A stretch of 64,000 nt of DNA from Owenia fusiformis (Eukaryota; Annelida; Polychaeta; Sabellida; Oweniidae), in assembly GCA_903813345.2 (NCBI GenBank), contig CAIIXF020000001.1, positions 40,209,366 to 40,273,365 of the forward strand, given 5' to 3'. The notes beneath the pieces are model-generated. The model was given only the letters and a program-made list of their open reading frames with translations, did no database searches and was not told the origin of the DNA. Below are positions 37,801 through 46,282 of the stretch, piece after piece (the stretch's first letter is position 1; every line of letters begins with the position of its first letter). The translations under genes were made by a program, and so were the position numbers.

Positions 37801-40800
37801 GTGACAATGCCCGAGCCCTTTTGAAAAATAGACTCCGAGGCCCTGATGAACCCCTTGAGAAGTTAGCCCATGAGGTTAGAAAACTTGCCCGCAAGGCATA
37901 TGGTGGCCTGGGTATGCCCAAGTCTGGTATTGAGAATCAAGCAATGCAGGCTTTCATTGACGCCTTAAATGATGTGGATCTTGAGGCAAAACTTTCATTC
38001 GCCAAGCCCACTTCTCTCAATCAGGCCCTTACCATGGCCCTGCAATACGAATCCTTTTTCAAAGGTCGCAAGAAACGTTTGCAAGCGACTCATGATCCTG
38101 AACTTCGAGCAACTGAGGCCCATGTCCAAAGCCCTTCATCTGAATCCCCAGTGAGTTTGATTTCCCAGTTTTCTAAGATGATGGAAAAACAAATGGAGGC
38201 TCTTCACCAATCCATTGCCCAGGCCCTGAAGGAGAAGGTTGACCGACGGCCCACGTCCAAGCCCACACGTGCCCAGTATTGTAAACTATGTGATACTCGG
38301 GAGCACAGCATATTTGATTGTCTTCACAGACATCCAAATTCCAAGGTCACTGGAGCCCGAGTTTGCTTCAAATGTGGTGTTGATGGCCATGTGATGTATG
38401 ACTGCCCTGCCCTGAAGGCCCATTCCCCAACTTATTCGGGAAACTAGAATGTGCTGAGTCGGTGGGCCTCGATTCAGCATCCCAGCCACAAAGGCCCGCC
38501 AGTTTTAAAATCCAAAGTGGCTACAATTGCCCCCAGCCTGTGACGTTATATAAAAGTATGCCCATTGCATCTGGTGAGCAGATCCATGACCTTTTGCCCC
38601 CTGCCCGAGAGGATTTGTCAAAGAAACAGTGTGAAGTTGATTCTATTCCCCCATGTCCAAACCCTTGTAAAACCCTTGAGGCTGATGTTCCCCTGACTGA
38701 TAGCAGCGATGATTTTGTTGATATAATGGTCGCCAAACACTTGAATGAGTTGCAGAAAGCAACTCCGTTGACTCTTGACCAGGTTGACCCTGTTATTTGC
38801 CCTGAACTGCTATTTAGGGACCCTGTTGTCCCCAGTCGTTTATCTTGTCCTGTAGAGGAGGACCGTGACCCGATTTGCCTCAGTGTTATTGCTGAAGGGA
38901 GTGATTTGCTTCCTGAACATGGGAAAGTTGACTGTTTGTCATTTGAAAATGTTACTAATTTAAACTGTTTCCCTGACCATGAACTTGACCCCGGAGATGC
39001 CAAACCCATCAAGAAGCCTCCAGCTCCCCCTATTGTCCTTGTTCCCAAGTGTTGACTGCCATAATTGTGACCCCTAGGTTGCACTTGGATATATACTCCC
39101 TCTCAGCAGCCCAACTGATGAGCTCGAGGAACCCAAGGAAAGCCTGTTATAAATCATCTCAGCATTGACATTGATGTGACAATGACCCCATCTGTTTGAA
39201 TTGTTAGTCCTGGAACCGTGTAATCTGATTATTGTCCCGATATGCCTTGGTCTACAGGCACTTCTGACCCTTTTGAAATGAACATGACCCAACTGTGAAA
39301 ATGGATAGCTGGTTTTGTATTTGGCCCTGTTGTGTGCCCAAAACTGCCAGTTTTGATACCCAGGAAGCTTTAGTCCCCAGTCATTTGTCCATCAATTTGA
39401 GGAACTTGACCCTGATTTGCGCCAACATTGTTCTGGGAGAAATTTAAATGAATTTGCCCCCTGACCCTTGGAAAGTTGGAAAACTACTCGCTACCTGGTT
39501 ACTGAAATTGATTCCTGAGGTGGATCGAATTGTTGGTGGATGGAACGTTTTCCCCACTGGGAATGAGTGACACCATGGACAAGAACCCGTCCATGACAAA
39601 CTCTATTGAATTTTCCCGTAATTTCATAGAGATTGCTTTGTGTCACTCATCATGCCCATCCAGTAGTGGAATCCTGTGAACCTTGTCTCTGTGAACCGTG
39701 TGAACCGAGAAGGACATGACTACCTCTGCTGTGATGAAGAAGTTTGTCCGACCAACAAATCCAACAAAACCTGAAGATGGCTAGAGGAATCAACAGTGGG
39801 TGAAACTTGGGACACTTGGTGGTACCAGATTATATATGCCTGGAACAACTCCATGACAAATCTAGCTAAAGATGAGCAACTGCAAGATGGTGTACTCCAT
39901 GTTACAATTAAATGGAGAACCATGAACATTTAGTATCTTCTTGGATATCTATCCTGTGGACTTTAAATAACGTGAACATTTTGTTATCTAAGTTAACAGC
40001 TCATAGACTTATGAACTATAGTTTGTTTTTATCGAGGTTCGGGTCGAACCTGTTTTTAAAGGGGGAGTGATGTGATGACCCGTGATCAAAGGTGGTATAC
40101 CTTTGTTTTCTGATCACTGGTCATCGTGTTAAATCCTTCTTAATATCAATGTATTATATTTAGTTTTAATTATAGCATTTCCATGTTTTAATATTTAAAG
40201 TTACATTTTCGTTTCACATTTTTTCCTTCATAAAGTTTTGCATTGTACTTTGTGACCCTTTGACCTGTTCATTCAGTGCAGTCTTTATGCTGCTGCTATA
40301 GCAGAGCTTTAGTCTGAACCAAGTGAACTCTATTCAAACTTTTTGAATAGACAATTAGTCACAGTCTGGCTTTCTTAGATAATCCCTTAGCTGTAAGAAT
40401 CATCCCTTTGTTCAGTGCCTGGTCCCAGGGCCAGGTGCGGTACAATAATATGGTAATTTGGGAACTTTTAGAACATAAACTGTCTGTTTCCTTTGGTCAA
40501 GAGGCACTTTTACACCAGACCTTGACAGGAACACTTGGTTTCTTCACATTTTTAGACATAAGCTAAAACATGTTGGATATCATTGAACAAAGGGAACGAC
40601 AGTATGGGTAAGCCACTTAATGTATTCTGGTGTGTTTTTGTAATATTGTATTTGTACTAGTATTTTTGAGTATTATTTTAATTACAATAGATTTATTAAA
40701 CTTTAATCTATTTGTTTCTTAATTCATTTCATATTATACACTTTAGTGCCCTTTCATATAAATTGAACATTCACTTTAATTTAACTATTTTAACTTCCAC

Positions 40801-43360
40801 GCTACCATTGATTTAAATTACGCTTATTCCAATTTACTTTCCAAATTTCCACACTACCATTCATTGTTGTTGTATCTTTTTCATTTGCCCCCACATTTAC
40901 TTGTCACGCTACCAATTGTTATTTGTTTACTTTTCCCCCATTAACTGACGGCCCTGATTTTGTTTTTAGTTAAACTTCCCCATTGATTGTTATTATTTAA
41001 CTATTACCCCAGGGTCATCACAATAGGAGTTTTAATAGGGTCAAGAAAAGGGTGACTTCTCATATTACAACAGAAAGCTATATCTACTAGTTGTCAACAA
41101 TTAATAAGCGATTCCTACATACCTGTGTGCCATGTTTGTAAGCTCTTATGACATTCTGACAAGCTGTGAATGTCAAGTAGGCATCTACAGCTAAACAGTT
41201 GATTTCATCTGGATGCAAGTTGCCTGAAAAAGACATCTAGAAAGTGAACAGAATGTTTAAACTGGAATTTCTGCACATATCTAATTTGTTTTTAATTTTT
41301 CAATCACATTTTTGACTGACAAAATACTATTTATAAAAGAACAGAAATGATCAAATTAGTTGTAGCTTTTTATAGTTTGTGACATATAGGCCTGACAAGG
41401 AAGATGATTAAATTGTTTTGTACATTTTGTACACAGATTTATCTGAAAGTCCGAATGATTCCAATAGAGCAGATGGCAAGGAAGAAAGAAAAACTTACTT
41501 ATGTTGACTATTCCCAACTTTGAACACTGTAAAATAAAAATACAAAGTGATAAATTAATTATCAGATACATTTTATGTGACATAGAACGCATAGAAGCAG
41601 TCCTCCTAAGTATTTCACTGCACTTTTCTCAGACCTTTTTTCGATGTACATCGCGATGTGCATCGATGTTTACTACTGAAAATTGCCGATGCATCGATGT
41701 ACGATTATGGCACATTAATCGATACATCGCGATATACATCGCCAAAGCTGATTCTGGCGATGCATCGATGTCTAAAACAAAACATCGATGTTTTTAAAAA
41801 AAATTCATTTGCTAAAAATCACCCTTTCTTATCTTATTTTGACGCAAATCGCTTAAGGTCAGGGTGCATGATGGGAAATTTTCTGCATTCCTCAATTGAG
41901 TCACATGTTATTTTTCAAACAAGAATCACTCCTTCCCTTCATTGTCTATATCTTCCAGTTTTGCACAAAGAGTGCACTTCTGTGCCTAGAAAGGACTTGT
42001 GAGAAGATTGTTTTGATGAAGTGTATAAAAAACAAGAAAATTCAGTGAAAAAAATCAGAAAATTTTCAGAAATTTTTTTCACTGAATTTTCTCATTTTTT
42101 ATACATTTTACAAAACAAACCTTCTCACAAGGCTTTTCTAGGCACAGAAGTGCACTCTTTGTGCAAACTTGGAAGATGTAGACAATGTGGGGAAGGAGTT
42201 ATTCATGTTTGAAAAATAACATGTGACTCAATTGAGGAATGCAGAAAATTTCCCAACATGCACCCTGTCCTTAACTTTCTCATGTCTTATTTCATTTCCC
42301 AATGTTTTCTGATATTATTTCGCTTTAAAACTGTTTTAGCTAATCGAAATGAACCATTAAGGTCAGGGTGCATGATGGGAAATTTTCTGCATTCCTCAAT
42401 TGAGACACATGTTATTTTTCAAACAAGAATCACTCCTTCCCCAGAGGGTCTATATCTTCCAGGTTTGCACAAAGAGTGCTCTTATGTGCCTAGAAAAGAC
42501 TTGTGAGAAGAATGTTTTGATAAAGTGTATAAAAAACAAGAAAATTCAGTGAAAAAATTCAGAAAATTTTCAGAAATTTTTTTCACTGAATTTTCTCGTT
42601 TTTTATACATTTTACAAAACAAATCTTCTCACAAGGCTTTTCTAGGCACATAAGTGCACTCTTTGTGCAAACCTGGAAGATGTAGACAATGTGGGGAAGG
42701 AGTTAATTTTGTTTGAAAAATAACATGTGACTCAATTGAGGAATGCAGAAAATTTCCCAACATGCACCCTGTCCTTAATCTAAAAATTTACTTTACTTTC
42801 ATTTCACCGTTACTAGAAGTTCCCGGATGAACCAGCGTTCTGTATTTTAGTGCATTAGCGTTCGGTATTTCAGTGCACTTTTCTCAGACTTTTTCTCGAT
42901 GTACATCGCGATGTGCATCGATGTTTACTACTGAAAATTGCCGATGCATCGATGTACGATTATGGCACATCGCGACAACACTAGTTGATACAGGTTTCTG
43001 TGAGATTTGATTGACGAAGAAAATCATTGTCAAAATAGAAACTATGTCAACAACCCAGTGTGTATGATTTTAGACCTAATCAGTCTCTCTATACAGTCAA
43101 ACAATAAAGGTTAGCGTCTATTGTAGCTTGTGATATATGCAAAGTGAAATCAAAACATGCTGGAAATTTACTCAATTATCGCCCACGAAAATATTTAAAA
43201 ATTCTAGATCTAATATGCTTACGTTGTAAACGTGGAAGGCTTTCCCCACCGATGTTACTACGTAGTTTTCTTCACGTTTCTTATGATGTCTAACAACTAA
43301 AGGAACATGGGTACTATTGTACCCTAAAGCTCTAAATCCTGTAAATATTCTGCTTGGCAT
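19851..43360 (-). CDS. WDR36: WDR36 / UTP21, WD40 protein of the small-subunit processome
   Basis: Nucleolar protein of the U3 snoRNA-containing SSU processome, needed for 18S rRNA maturation (family knowledge). Nineteen exons join in frame with GT-AG introns into 892 residues: 43360-43223, 41526-41499, 41223-41123, 31591-31474, 31218-31139, 30736-30629, 26403-26271, 25928-25753, 25394-25274, 24964-24815, 24558-24401, 24121-24007, 23596-23242, 22826-22618, 22296-22151, 21647-21531, 21239-21155, 20484-20300, 20006-19851. The start is the ATG giving MPSRIFTGFRALG. Two WD40 propellers fill most of the protein (for example FGDHLISVDTN, GSPLGHIGVWNLEEKRL, DARWLLTASMDCSLRTWDV); the C-terminal Utp21-specific region follows (KVPKSAPFFLPT, RRDFELAQAWLALFLK). 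Length and order match animal WDR36 throughout. Introns hold a retrotransposon, a nested glycosyltransferase gene and twin MITEs, yet all exons are intact. Confidence 0.96.
20500..20600. repeat. AT-rich simple repeat (ATAATGTATA-like)
   Basis: Imperfect repetition of ATAATGTATA/ATAAATAATGTAT words in a WDR36 intron. Confidence 0.6.
20603..20716. repeat. 114-bp near-complete palindrome
   Basis: The outer 37 bases (20603-20639, ATTATGTCCCTATCATTG...) pair with 20680-20716 with about three mismatches, and the inner part (TCAATATAGCCCGAGC / GCGAGGGTTATATTGA) also pairs. It is followed at once by another pair of inverted ends (20723-20948). Confidence 0.75.
20723..20948. repeat. 226-bp segment with short inverted ends
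   Basis: Begins with GTATTACATACCT near 20724 and ends with AGGTATGTAATAC near 20948. No coding capacity. Probably part of the same composite foldback as the neighbouring palindrome. Confidence 0.5.
21661..21826. repeat. Pentanucleotide microsatellite (TTGTA/TTGCA)n
   Basis: About 33 units of ATTGT or ATTGC, with a few TTTTG and GTGCA variants, in the WDR36 intron just upstream (minus sense) of the exon at 21647. A period of five leaves several frames open on both strands, producing spurious Cys/Tyr/Leu-rich reading frames. Confidence 0.9.
27334..29339. repeat. Perfect 34-bp inverted repeat pair spanning the GT31 intron
   Basis: Bases 27334-27367 are the exact reverse complement of 29306-29339. 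The right arm is coding sequence of the glycosyltransferase (encoding SATNSLLKPI); the left arm lies about 55 bases downstream of the predicted exon 1 donor. The match ends sharply on both sides. Confidence 0.9.
27898..29146 (+). repeat. Dispersed five-copy motif GTCCTTTCCGAAGAGC
   Basis: The 16-base word occurs exactly at 28053, 28220, 28771 and 29131, and with one or two changes at 27898, always on the plus strand. The sequences between the copies do not resemble each other, except that TTCCGACAC precedes the first two copies by 10-20 bases. At 28056-28080 the motif is joined to its own reverse complement. Confidence 0.85.
31828..32778 (+). repeat. 5' LTR
   Basis: 951 bp, starting TGTGATGACC, ending GGGTCCTCACA; homologous over its whole length to 40071-41022. 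Confidence 0.95.
32384..35311 (+). repeat. First copy of a 2,928-bp tandem duplication inside the LTR element
   Basis: This copy runs from within the 5' LTR through the primer-site region and most of gag. The second copy is 35312-38239. The two are almost identical (for example Gly versus Ala in one RGELSRAPPS unit). The joint, at about 35312, has only 2-3 bases of shared sequence. Confidence 0.93.
32907..35327 (+). CDS. Retrotransposon gag, first copy, C-terminally truncated
   Basis: The first ATG of the frame is at 32907 (start MPNYKTVTM); the frame is open from 32868. The N-terminal half has 16 repeats of about 19 residues built on RGELSRAPPSPLH (33345-34256, 57-bp DNA period). A Ser/Arg-rich link and a Ty3/gypsy-type capsid region follow (RAPKFDGKCSLSAFLIQF ... 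SLNQALTMALQYESFFKG). The frame then crosses the duplication joint into LTR sequence and stops after EKVGVFL, so the zinc knuckles are missing. It may still make a capsid protein without a nucleic-acid-binding tail. Confidence 0.85.
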   Translation: MPNYKTVTMSISSAAQQAPLPMSRSYCSFDDPEIVPGHRALDDQDMKFAMADTLPLPDTSRHSERKAQRSMPGVSPKPPRSASPCGYMKNFKIEPDQTLLQSPSNYCPPIHSGYNPFSKPAWENSAWREPSQAPPSTLTKPGRDYARGELSRGPPSPLHRGEIHSRGELSRAPPSSLYPGEDNARGELSRAPSSQRHSVGEFARGELSRAPPSPLHRGEIHSRGELSRAPPSQFYPWENNARGELSIAPPSQRHSVWEFPRGELSRAPPSPFYPWENNASGELMRAPSIQGHSFGEFARCELFQAPPSPLYPWKDNARGELSRVPPMQRHSVGEFPRSELSRAPPSPLPHGETYSRREFHGAPLHLRHTGREHARGELSRVPLSPLHHGDKYLRGELSEAPLSPRHSFWGKIQSELSGASLSPMHTGREYARGEFSGAPLCSRYTGRESDTMSWVSDQQSRSSMSPRSSMSPRSKGHLKSSPMPCYHHSPVSPHTKRQESHNQVPSQSISMGYETAHSDPFEQMSFAPRDPLSKVDSLLQTKKYKKRSTDLPKWCDNSSSGGSESKFQSPKPVYNKKREMRAPKFDGKCSLSAFLIQFRLVSQNNGWDSDEAAIYLVRSHDGEAANVLDDIEEGVNPDLDSIINALQMNYEPPQQSDNARALLKNRLRGPDEPLEKLAHEVRKLARKAYGGLGMPKSGIENQAMQAFIDALNDVDLEAKLSFAKPTSLNQALTMALQYESFFKGRKKRLQATHDPELRATEAHVQSPSSESPVSLISQFSKMMEKQMEALHQSIAQALKEKVGVFL
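35312..35706 (+). repeat. Internal partial LTR
   Basis: Copy of the last 395 bases of the 5' LTR (32384-32778), followed by a second primer-site-like TGGTGCC at 35709. It arose with the tandem duplication, not as a separate insertion, since only the LTR end is present. Confidence 0.92.
35835..38447 (+). CDS. Retrotransposon gag, second copy, complete with two zinc knuckles
   Basis: Starts at the same ATG context as copy one (870 codons to the TAG at 38445-38447). After the 16-unit 19-residue repeat (36273-37184) and the capsid-like region come two CX2CX4HX4C knuckles: CKLCDTREHSIFDC and CFKCGVDGHVMYDC. Gag assembles the particle and packages element RNA (family knowledge). The stop codon directly follows G GGA AAC, a -1 frameshift heptamer in the correct phase, and the next ORF is open in the -1 frame. 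Confidence 0.88.
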   Translation: MPNYKTVTMSISSAAQQAPLPMSRSYCSFDDPEIVPGHRALDDQDMKFAMADTLPLPDTSRHSERKAQRSMPGVSPKPPRSASPCGYMKNFKIEPDQTLLQSPSNYCPPIHSGYNPFSKPAWENSAWREPSQAPPSTLTKPGRDYARGELSRAPPSPLHRGEIHSRGELSRAPPSSLYPGEDNARGELSRAPSSQRHSVGEFARGELSRAPPSPLHRGEIHSRGELSRAPPSQFYPWENNARGELSIAPPSQRHSVWEFPRGELSRAPPSPFYPWENNASGELMRAPSIQGHSFGEFARCELFQAPPSPLYPWKDNARGELSRVPPMQRHSVGEFPRSELSRAPPSPLPHGETYSRREFHGAPLHLRHTGREHARGELSRVPLSPLHHGDKYLRGELSEAPLSPRHSFWGKIQSELSGASLSPMHTGREYARGEFSGAPLCSRYTGRESDTMSWVSDQQSRSSMSPRSSMSPRSKGHLKSSPMPCYHHSPVSPHTKRQESHNQVPSQSISMGYETAHSDPFEQMSFAPRDPLSKVDSLLQTKKYKKRSTDLPKWCDNSSSGGSESKFQSPKPVYNKKREMRAPKFDGKCSLSAFLIQFRLVSQNNGWDSDEAAIYLVRSHDGEAANVLDDIEEGVNPDLDSIINALQMNYEPPQQSDNARALLKNRLRGPDEPLEKLAHEVRKLARKAYGGLGMPKSGIENQAMQAFIDALNDVDLEAKLSFAKPTSLNQALTMALQYESFFKGRKKRLQATHDPELRATEAHVQSPSSESPVSLISQFSKMMEKQMEALHQSIAQALKEKVDRRPTSKPTRAQYCKLCDTREHSIFDCLHRHPNSKVTGARVCFKCGVDGHVMYDCPALKAHSPTYSGN
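38402..39055 (+). CDS. ORF2 of the LTR element, -1 frame after gag
   Basis: Open in the -1 frame relative to gag from 38402, overlapping the last 46 bases of gag, to a stop at 39053. No ATG is needed if made by frameshifting at 38438-38444. The product is about 200 residues after the shift, acidic and rich in Pro, Asp, Cys and Leu, with no DTG/DSG protease motif or other known domain. It stands where pro/pol should begin in a Ty3/gypsy-type element, so it may be the N-terminal remnant of pol or a non-autonomous-specific protein. Confidence 0.55.
   Translation: MPCPEGPFPNLFGKLECAESVGLDSASQPQRPASFKIQSGYNCPQPVTLYKSMPIASGEQIHDLLPPAREDLSKKQCEVDSIPPCPNPCKTLEADVPLTDSSDDFVDIMVAKHLNELQKATPLTLDQVDPVICPELLFRDPVVPSRLSCPVEEDRDPICLSVIAEGSDLLPEHGKVDCLSFENVTNLNCFPDHELDPGDAKPIKKPPAPPIVLVPKC
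38438..38444 (+). promoter_or_regulatory. Candidate -1 programmed frameshift site (GGGAAAC)
   Basis: In the gag frame it reads G GGA AAC and is directly followed by the TAG stop, matching the X XXY YYZ rule. Slippage by -1 enters ORF2. I did not verify a downstream pseudoknot. Confidence 0.6.
39056..40057. other. Non-coding 3' interior of the LTR element
   Basis: About 1 kb between ORF2 and the polypurine tract, with stops in all frames and no pol or env motif recognised. It may be decayed pol or a stretch with a cis role such as packaging. Confidence 0.5.
40071..41022 (+). repeat. 3' LTR
   Basis: 952 bp, begins TGTGATGACC directly after the polypurine tract and ends GGTCATCACA, a perfect 10-bp inverted terminal pair. 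Confidence 0.95.
41605..41725 (+). repeat. CATCGATG-rich direct repeat, left copy
   Basis: Starts TATTTCACTGCACTTTTCTCAGA and contains clustered CGATGTACATCGCGATG words, continuing to TACGATTATGGCACAT. The right copy is 42866-42972. More ATCGATG words follow up to 41790. Confidence 0.8.
41857..42270. mobile_element. TTAA-flanked palindromic MITE, copy 1 (piggyBac-type)
   Basis: 414 bp between two TTAA tetranucleotides (41853-41856, 42271-42274). Starts GGTCAGGGTGCATGATGGG and ends with its near-complement. The inverted arms extend almost to the centre, where AAAATTCAGTGAAAAAA faces TTTTTTTCACTGAATTTT, so the whole element is a giant hairpin. It has no transposase. TTAA duplication is the mark of piggyBac-like (or Kolobok) enzymes. 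Confidence 0.9.
42361..42774. mobile_element. TTAA-flanked palindromic MITE, copy 2
   Basis: Same length (414 bp), ends and orientation as copy 1, from which it differs at scattered bases; flanked by TTAA at 42357-42360 and 42775-42778. Only 90 bp separate the two elements. Confidence 0.9.
42866..42972 (+). repeat. CATCGATG-rich direct repeat, right copy
   Basis: Matches 41605-41725 (TATTTCAGTGCACTTTTCTCAGA ... TACGATTATGGCACATCG). Together the two copies bracket the twin MITEs within the first WDR36 intron. Confidence 0.8.
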
Positions 43361-44295
43361 TTTTGTACACACGGACTGCGGTAATAATACGAACGTGAAG
43401 ATGCATCAGATTTACGAACGCACTTTGTGAATATCTAGGGTTTGTTCGTGCTTTTCAACATGACGAATGATCGACTACAGCATTTATACAGGCTGTATCC
43501 ATCCCGGTAGCGTTCCTAATTATGATGGGTTTTGGATGCAGTGTTTATCCCTCAGAAAATATGTTAGGGAGATACAAATTTACCTTGGGACCCACGGTAG
43601 TTGGAAGTTCAATACAATAAGTAATTAATCTTGTAGTTTTAAATAATAATATGAAGGAAATTCTGTTCACTGTTCCAAAACCTCCCAGTATATGACCCTT
43701 ATAAGTATTATGGAGAACTTCCCACCATTTGTGCTATGACTGTATGGTTTGCATTGGAAAGGGCTTTCTGATTTATTCTCATGAATAAGAAATGTTCAAA
43801 CACTTACTACCCGTGTAAAAATGCCACAGTATCTATCCAGGCACAGGACATTGATTCAAATATTCTCAAACTGATGTCGATGTTTTTGCTTCGTTTTTAA
43901 AATTCAGAAAACATCTGATGTAATGTCTAGTAGGGCATGTGTGTCCTAATAATGCCCTCAAAGGAATTTCTCCTTAAAAGTGAGCACAGCACGGCTCAAA
44001 ATCACAATAATAACTTCAAAGTGACAAATATTGAATTAAGAAAAAGGGATATGTATTATGTAAAATGATAGAAGGCATGCAATTGATGATTTGCAATCAC
44101 CGAATGGATTCTGTCTTTTAGTGACGTCACAATTAGGTCACCCAGCTATAGATGCTTGATTTTGAGAGATTATCTTCTATATTTCGTGCTTTATTGATTT
44201 ATTTTTCACGAAAGCGTTCTATTTGACTAGATCAACATTCATGCTAAGCACATACCAAGTCTAAGGTCTTACTGACATGATTTAGATAGCGGTTT

Positions 44296-44330
44296 AGCGC
44301 CCCCCGATTTTGACAAAAACGGGGGGCGCT
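44296..44330. repeat. Strong GC hairpin
   Basis: AGCGCCCCCCG at 44296-44306 pairs perfectly with CGGGGGGCGCT at 44320-44330; the loop adds TTTT/AAAA pairs. The stem word AGCGCCCC is also the core of the foldback element at 14660. Confidence 0.85.
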
Positions 44331-46229
44331 TATAGGCATCGATGTTTAGTATGAATTTCACCCAAACTTCGCATATATATAGACAAACTCATGATCTAGT
44401 CAAATAGGCATACCTGGTAAATATCCGACCCATGGTTTTTATATAAGAAACGACAATATTTTTAGCTCAAAACTGCCACGTGTCCGCCATTTCATGATTC
44501 CATCATGTCTAATATCATTTCTATATGACGTCATACCAATAAGACGAAATACGTGACAACAGTATCCATAAACAAAATTCCTGAATTCTGATCGCAAAAG
44601 GTCAATTGAATGATGACAGTAAATGAAACTGTTACAATTTCTGAAACCAACTTTCAGCTTGTCTCTCCTTGGTTTTCTGAGACAATCTAGAGGAAAATCA
44701 AAGATGTTTTACTTCATTCTAAAACCAAATTTTGTTCTTTTCTTATTATCGATGATGATTTATAGATGATTTCAATTAATAAATCTCTGTGGTACATTGG
44801 TTAGTCCGCTGCATGAGAGACATAATGCCTATATCGTGGTGTCTTATTCTTAGGAACACATTTGAAAGATACACATTTTAAAAAATACACTAAGGATGGT
44901 TCATCATCTGGATGACCTATGATGTGTATGTTTTTCCAGTATAATGGGCCAGGGCATATTTTCTATCAGTTTCCTTCATAAACAAAACTTCATGAAACCA
45001 AGAACAATTACATCACAATGTAAATCAGTTATAATATGAATAAGTGCCAAATGTTGCATCACATTTTTTTCAAAAATATTTTAAGTCACATATTTTGATA
45101 AAAATGATGATGGGTGACCTGCTATATTTACCTGTGTCAGATTACAAGTCACTTAAAAGGTATTCACATCATTGTTAATTGGAAATTGAATCTTTCTTTC
45201 CAATGGTGTCAAATACATATTATGTAATTTGTAGTAATTGCTTAGTAGGGCCATTTTTATTAGTCCACTCTGTACTGGGGAAACTCCAATTCTTCTAGAT
45301 GGCATCAAGTTTATGAGAAAACTGACAAATCCAGATATTGTACATGTTAAAAATAGTGTTCTTTTGGTGACAAAGAAATAACTTGACATCCATATGATTC
45401 AAATGTATACAAAGTCAAATTACCTGAACAGCTTTAAAAGTGAGAATCAAATTCTGCTACTGGGTCAACTAAATCACTAATGGTAATTTCCATTCAATGA
45501 ACAATGGATATAGAGTAATCTGTTCGTCACTGAATGGACACTATATTAACATATAAAATATATCTGTTTTCTGGACAGACATAGATGACCAAATATTCCT
45601 CCATTTTTGGTGCTGGACTGTAGTTCAGCAAGTCGCAGTTCATAAATATCATGATATAGATTATTAATTCTAAACTCAATGCATTGCTTCTTTGTCAAAT
45701 ATGAAAAATCCGAATATTACAAATAAACAAATAAGTTTTTAATAATATGCATGTATATTTTGGACAATAAATACATTTTCTCATAAAAACAAGACAAGAT
45801 ATTACAAACACAAATCTAATGATCCAATGAATCAGATTTGACAATGCACCAATATACAGTATAAGAATGACAAATGCATTCTGACAATGATCTGATAAGT
45901 TTTTTGAAAGTTCAATTGAGGCTTATTGCAAACAGAATACTTAAACTGTTAAAGTGGCAATACATGTATTTGATTCATTCATAACAGATAATATGAGGGA
46001 TGAATTTGCCTTTCTTCAGAGGGAATTTTCATTTACAGAAGTTCTTTAAATAAAAAATATTTTTATGCCTGTAAAAATTGATGTGATTCTGTTATTAATC
46101 TTAATCTTAATGAAACATTTTAATAAATTGGAAAATGAGTTTAATGGAACTGCAAACACGAGCATTTTTTGTAAAATTTCCATTTTGTTCAACAAAATAG
46201 CCGAAAATATGGAGAGTGCCTATAATTCA

Positions 46230-46282
46230 CACTGGCGGATCCAGAAGCTAACAAGGGCCTGGGCCCCCTGGATCCGCCAGTG
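46230..46282. mobile_element. 53-bp minimal inverted-repeat element
   Basis: 15-bp perfect inverted ends (CACTGGCGGATCCAG / complement) enclose 23 bases. ATTCA stands directly outside both ends (46225-46229 and 46283-46287), a plausible 5-bp target duplication. The GGCGGATCCAG end resembles ends seen on many animal DNA transposons. Confidence 0.7.

Larger units (their letters stand above)
31828..41022 (+). mobile_element. LTR retrotransposon, gag-bearing, without visible pol
   Basis: LTRs at 31828-32778 and 40071-41022 are nearly identical (about six differences by eye) and begin TGTGATGACC and, in the 3' copy, end GGTCATCACA. ATAG flanks the element on both sides (31824-31827, 41023-41026). 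A likely primer-binding site starts with TGGTGCC at 32781, and a polypurine tract (AAAGGGGGAGTGA) abuts the 3' LTR at 40058-40070. The interior codes for gag-like proteins in the Ty3/gypsy manner plus a short ORF; no protease, reverse transcriptase, RNase H or integrase was found in any frame, so it must be mobilised in trans. It sits in a WDR36 intron, transcribed against the host gene. The LTR similarity points to a young insertion. Confidence 0.95.

Noticed and set aside
41501-42506. Several plus-strand frames of 63-114 codons in the first WDR36 intron
   Set aside because: They run through the palindromic TTAA elements and CATCGATG repeats and carry no transposase motif.
44780-44860. tRNA-like segment (GTGGTACATTGGTTAGTCCGC)
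   Set aside because: It resembles a tRNA A-box region, but no B box or complete cloverleaf follows; at most a worn tRNA-derived repeat.
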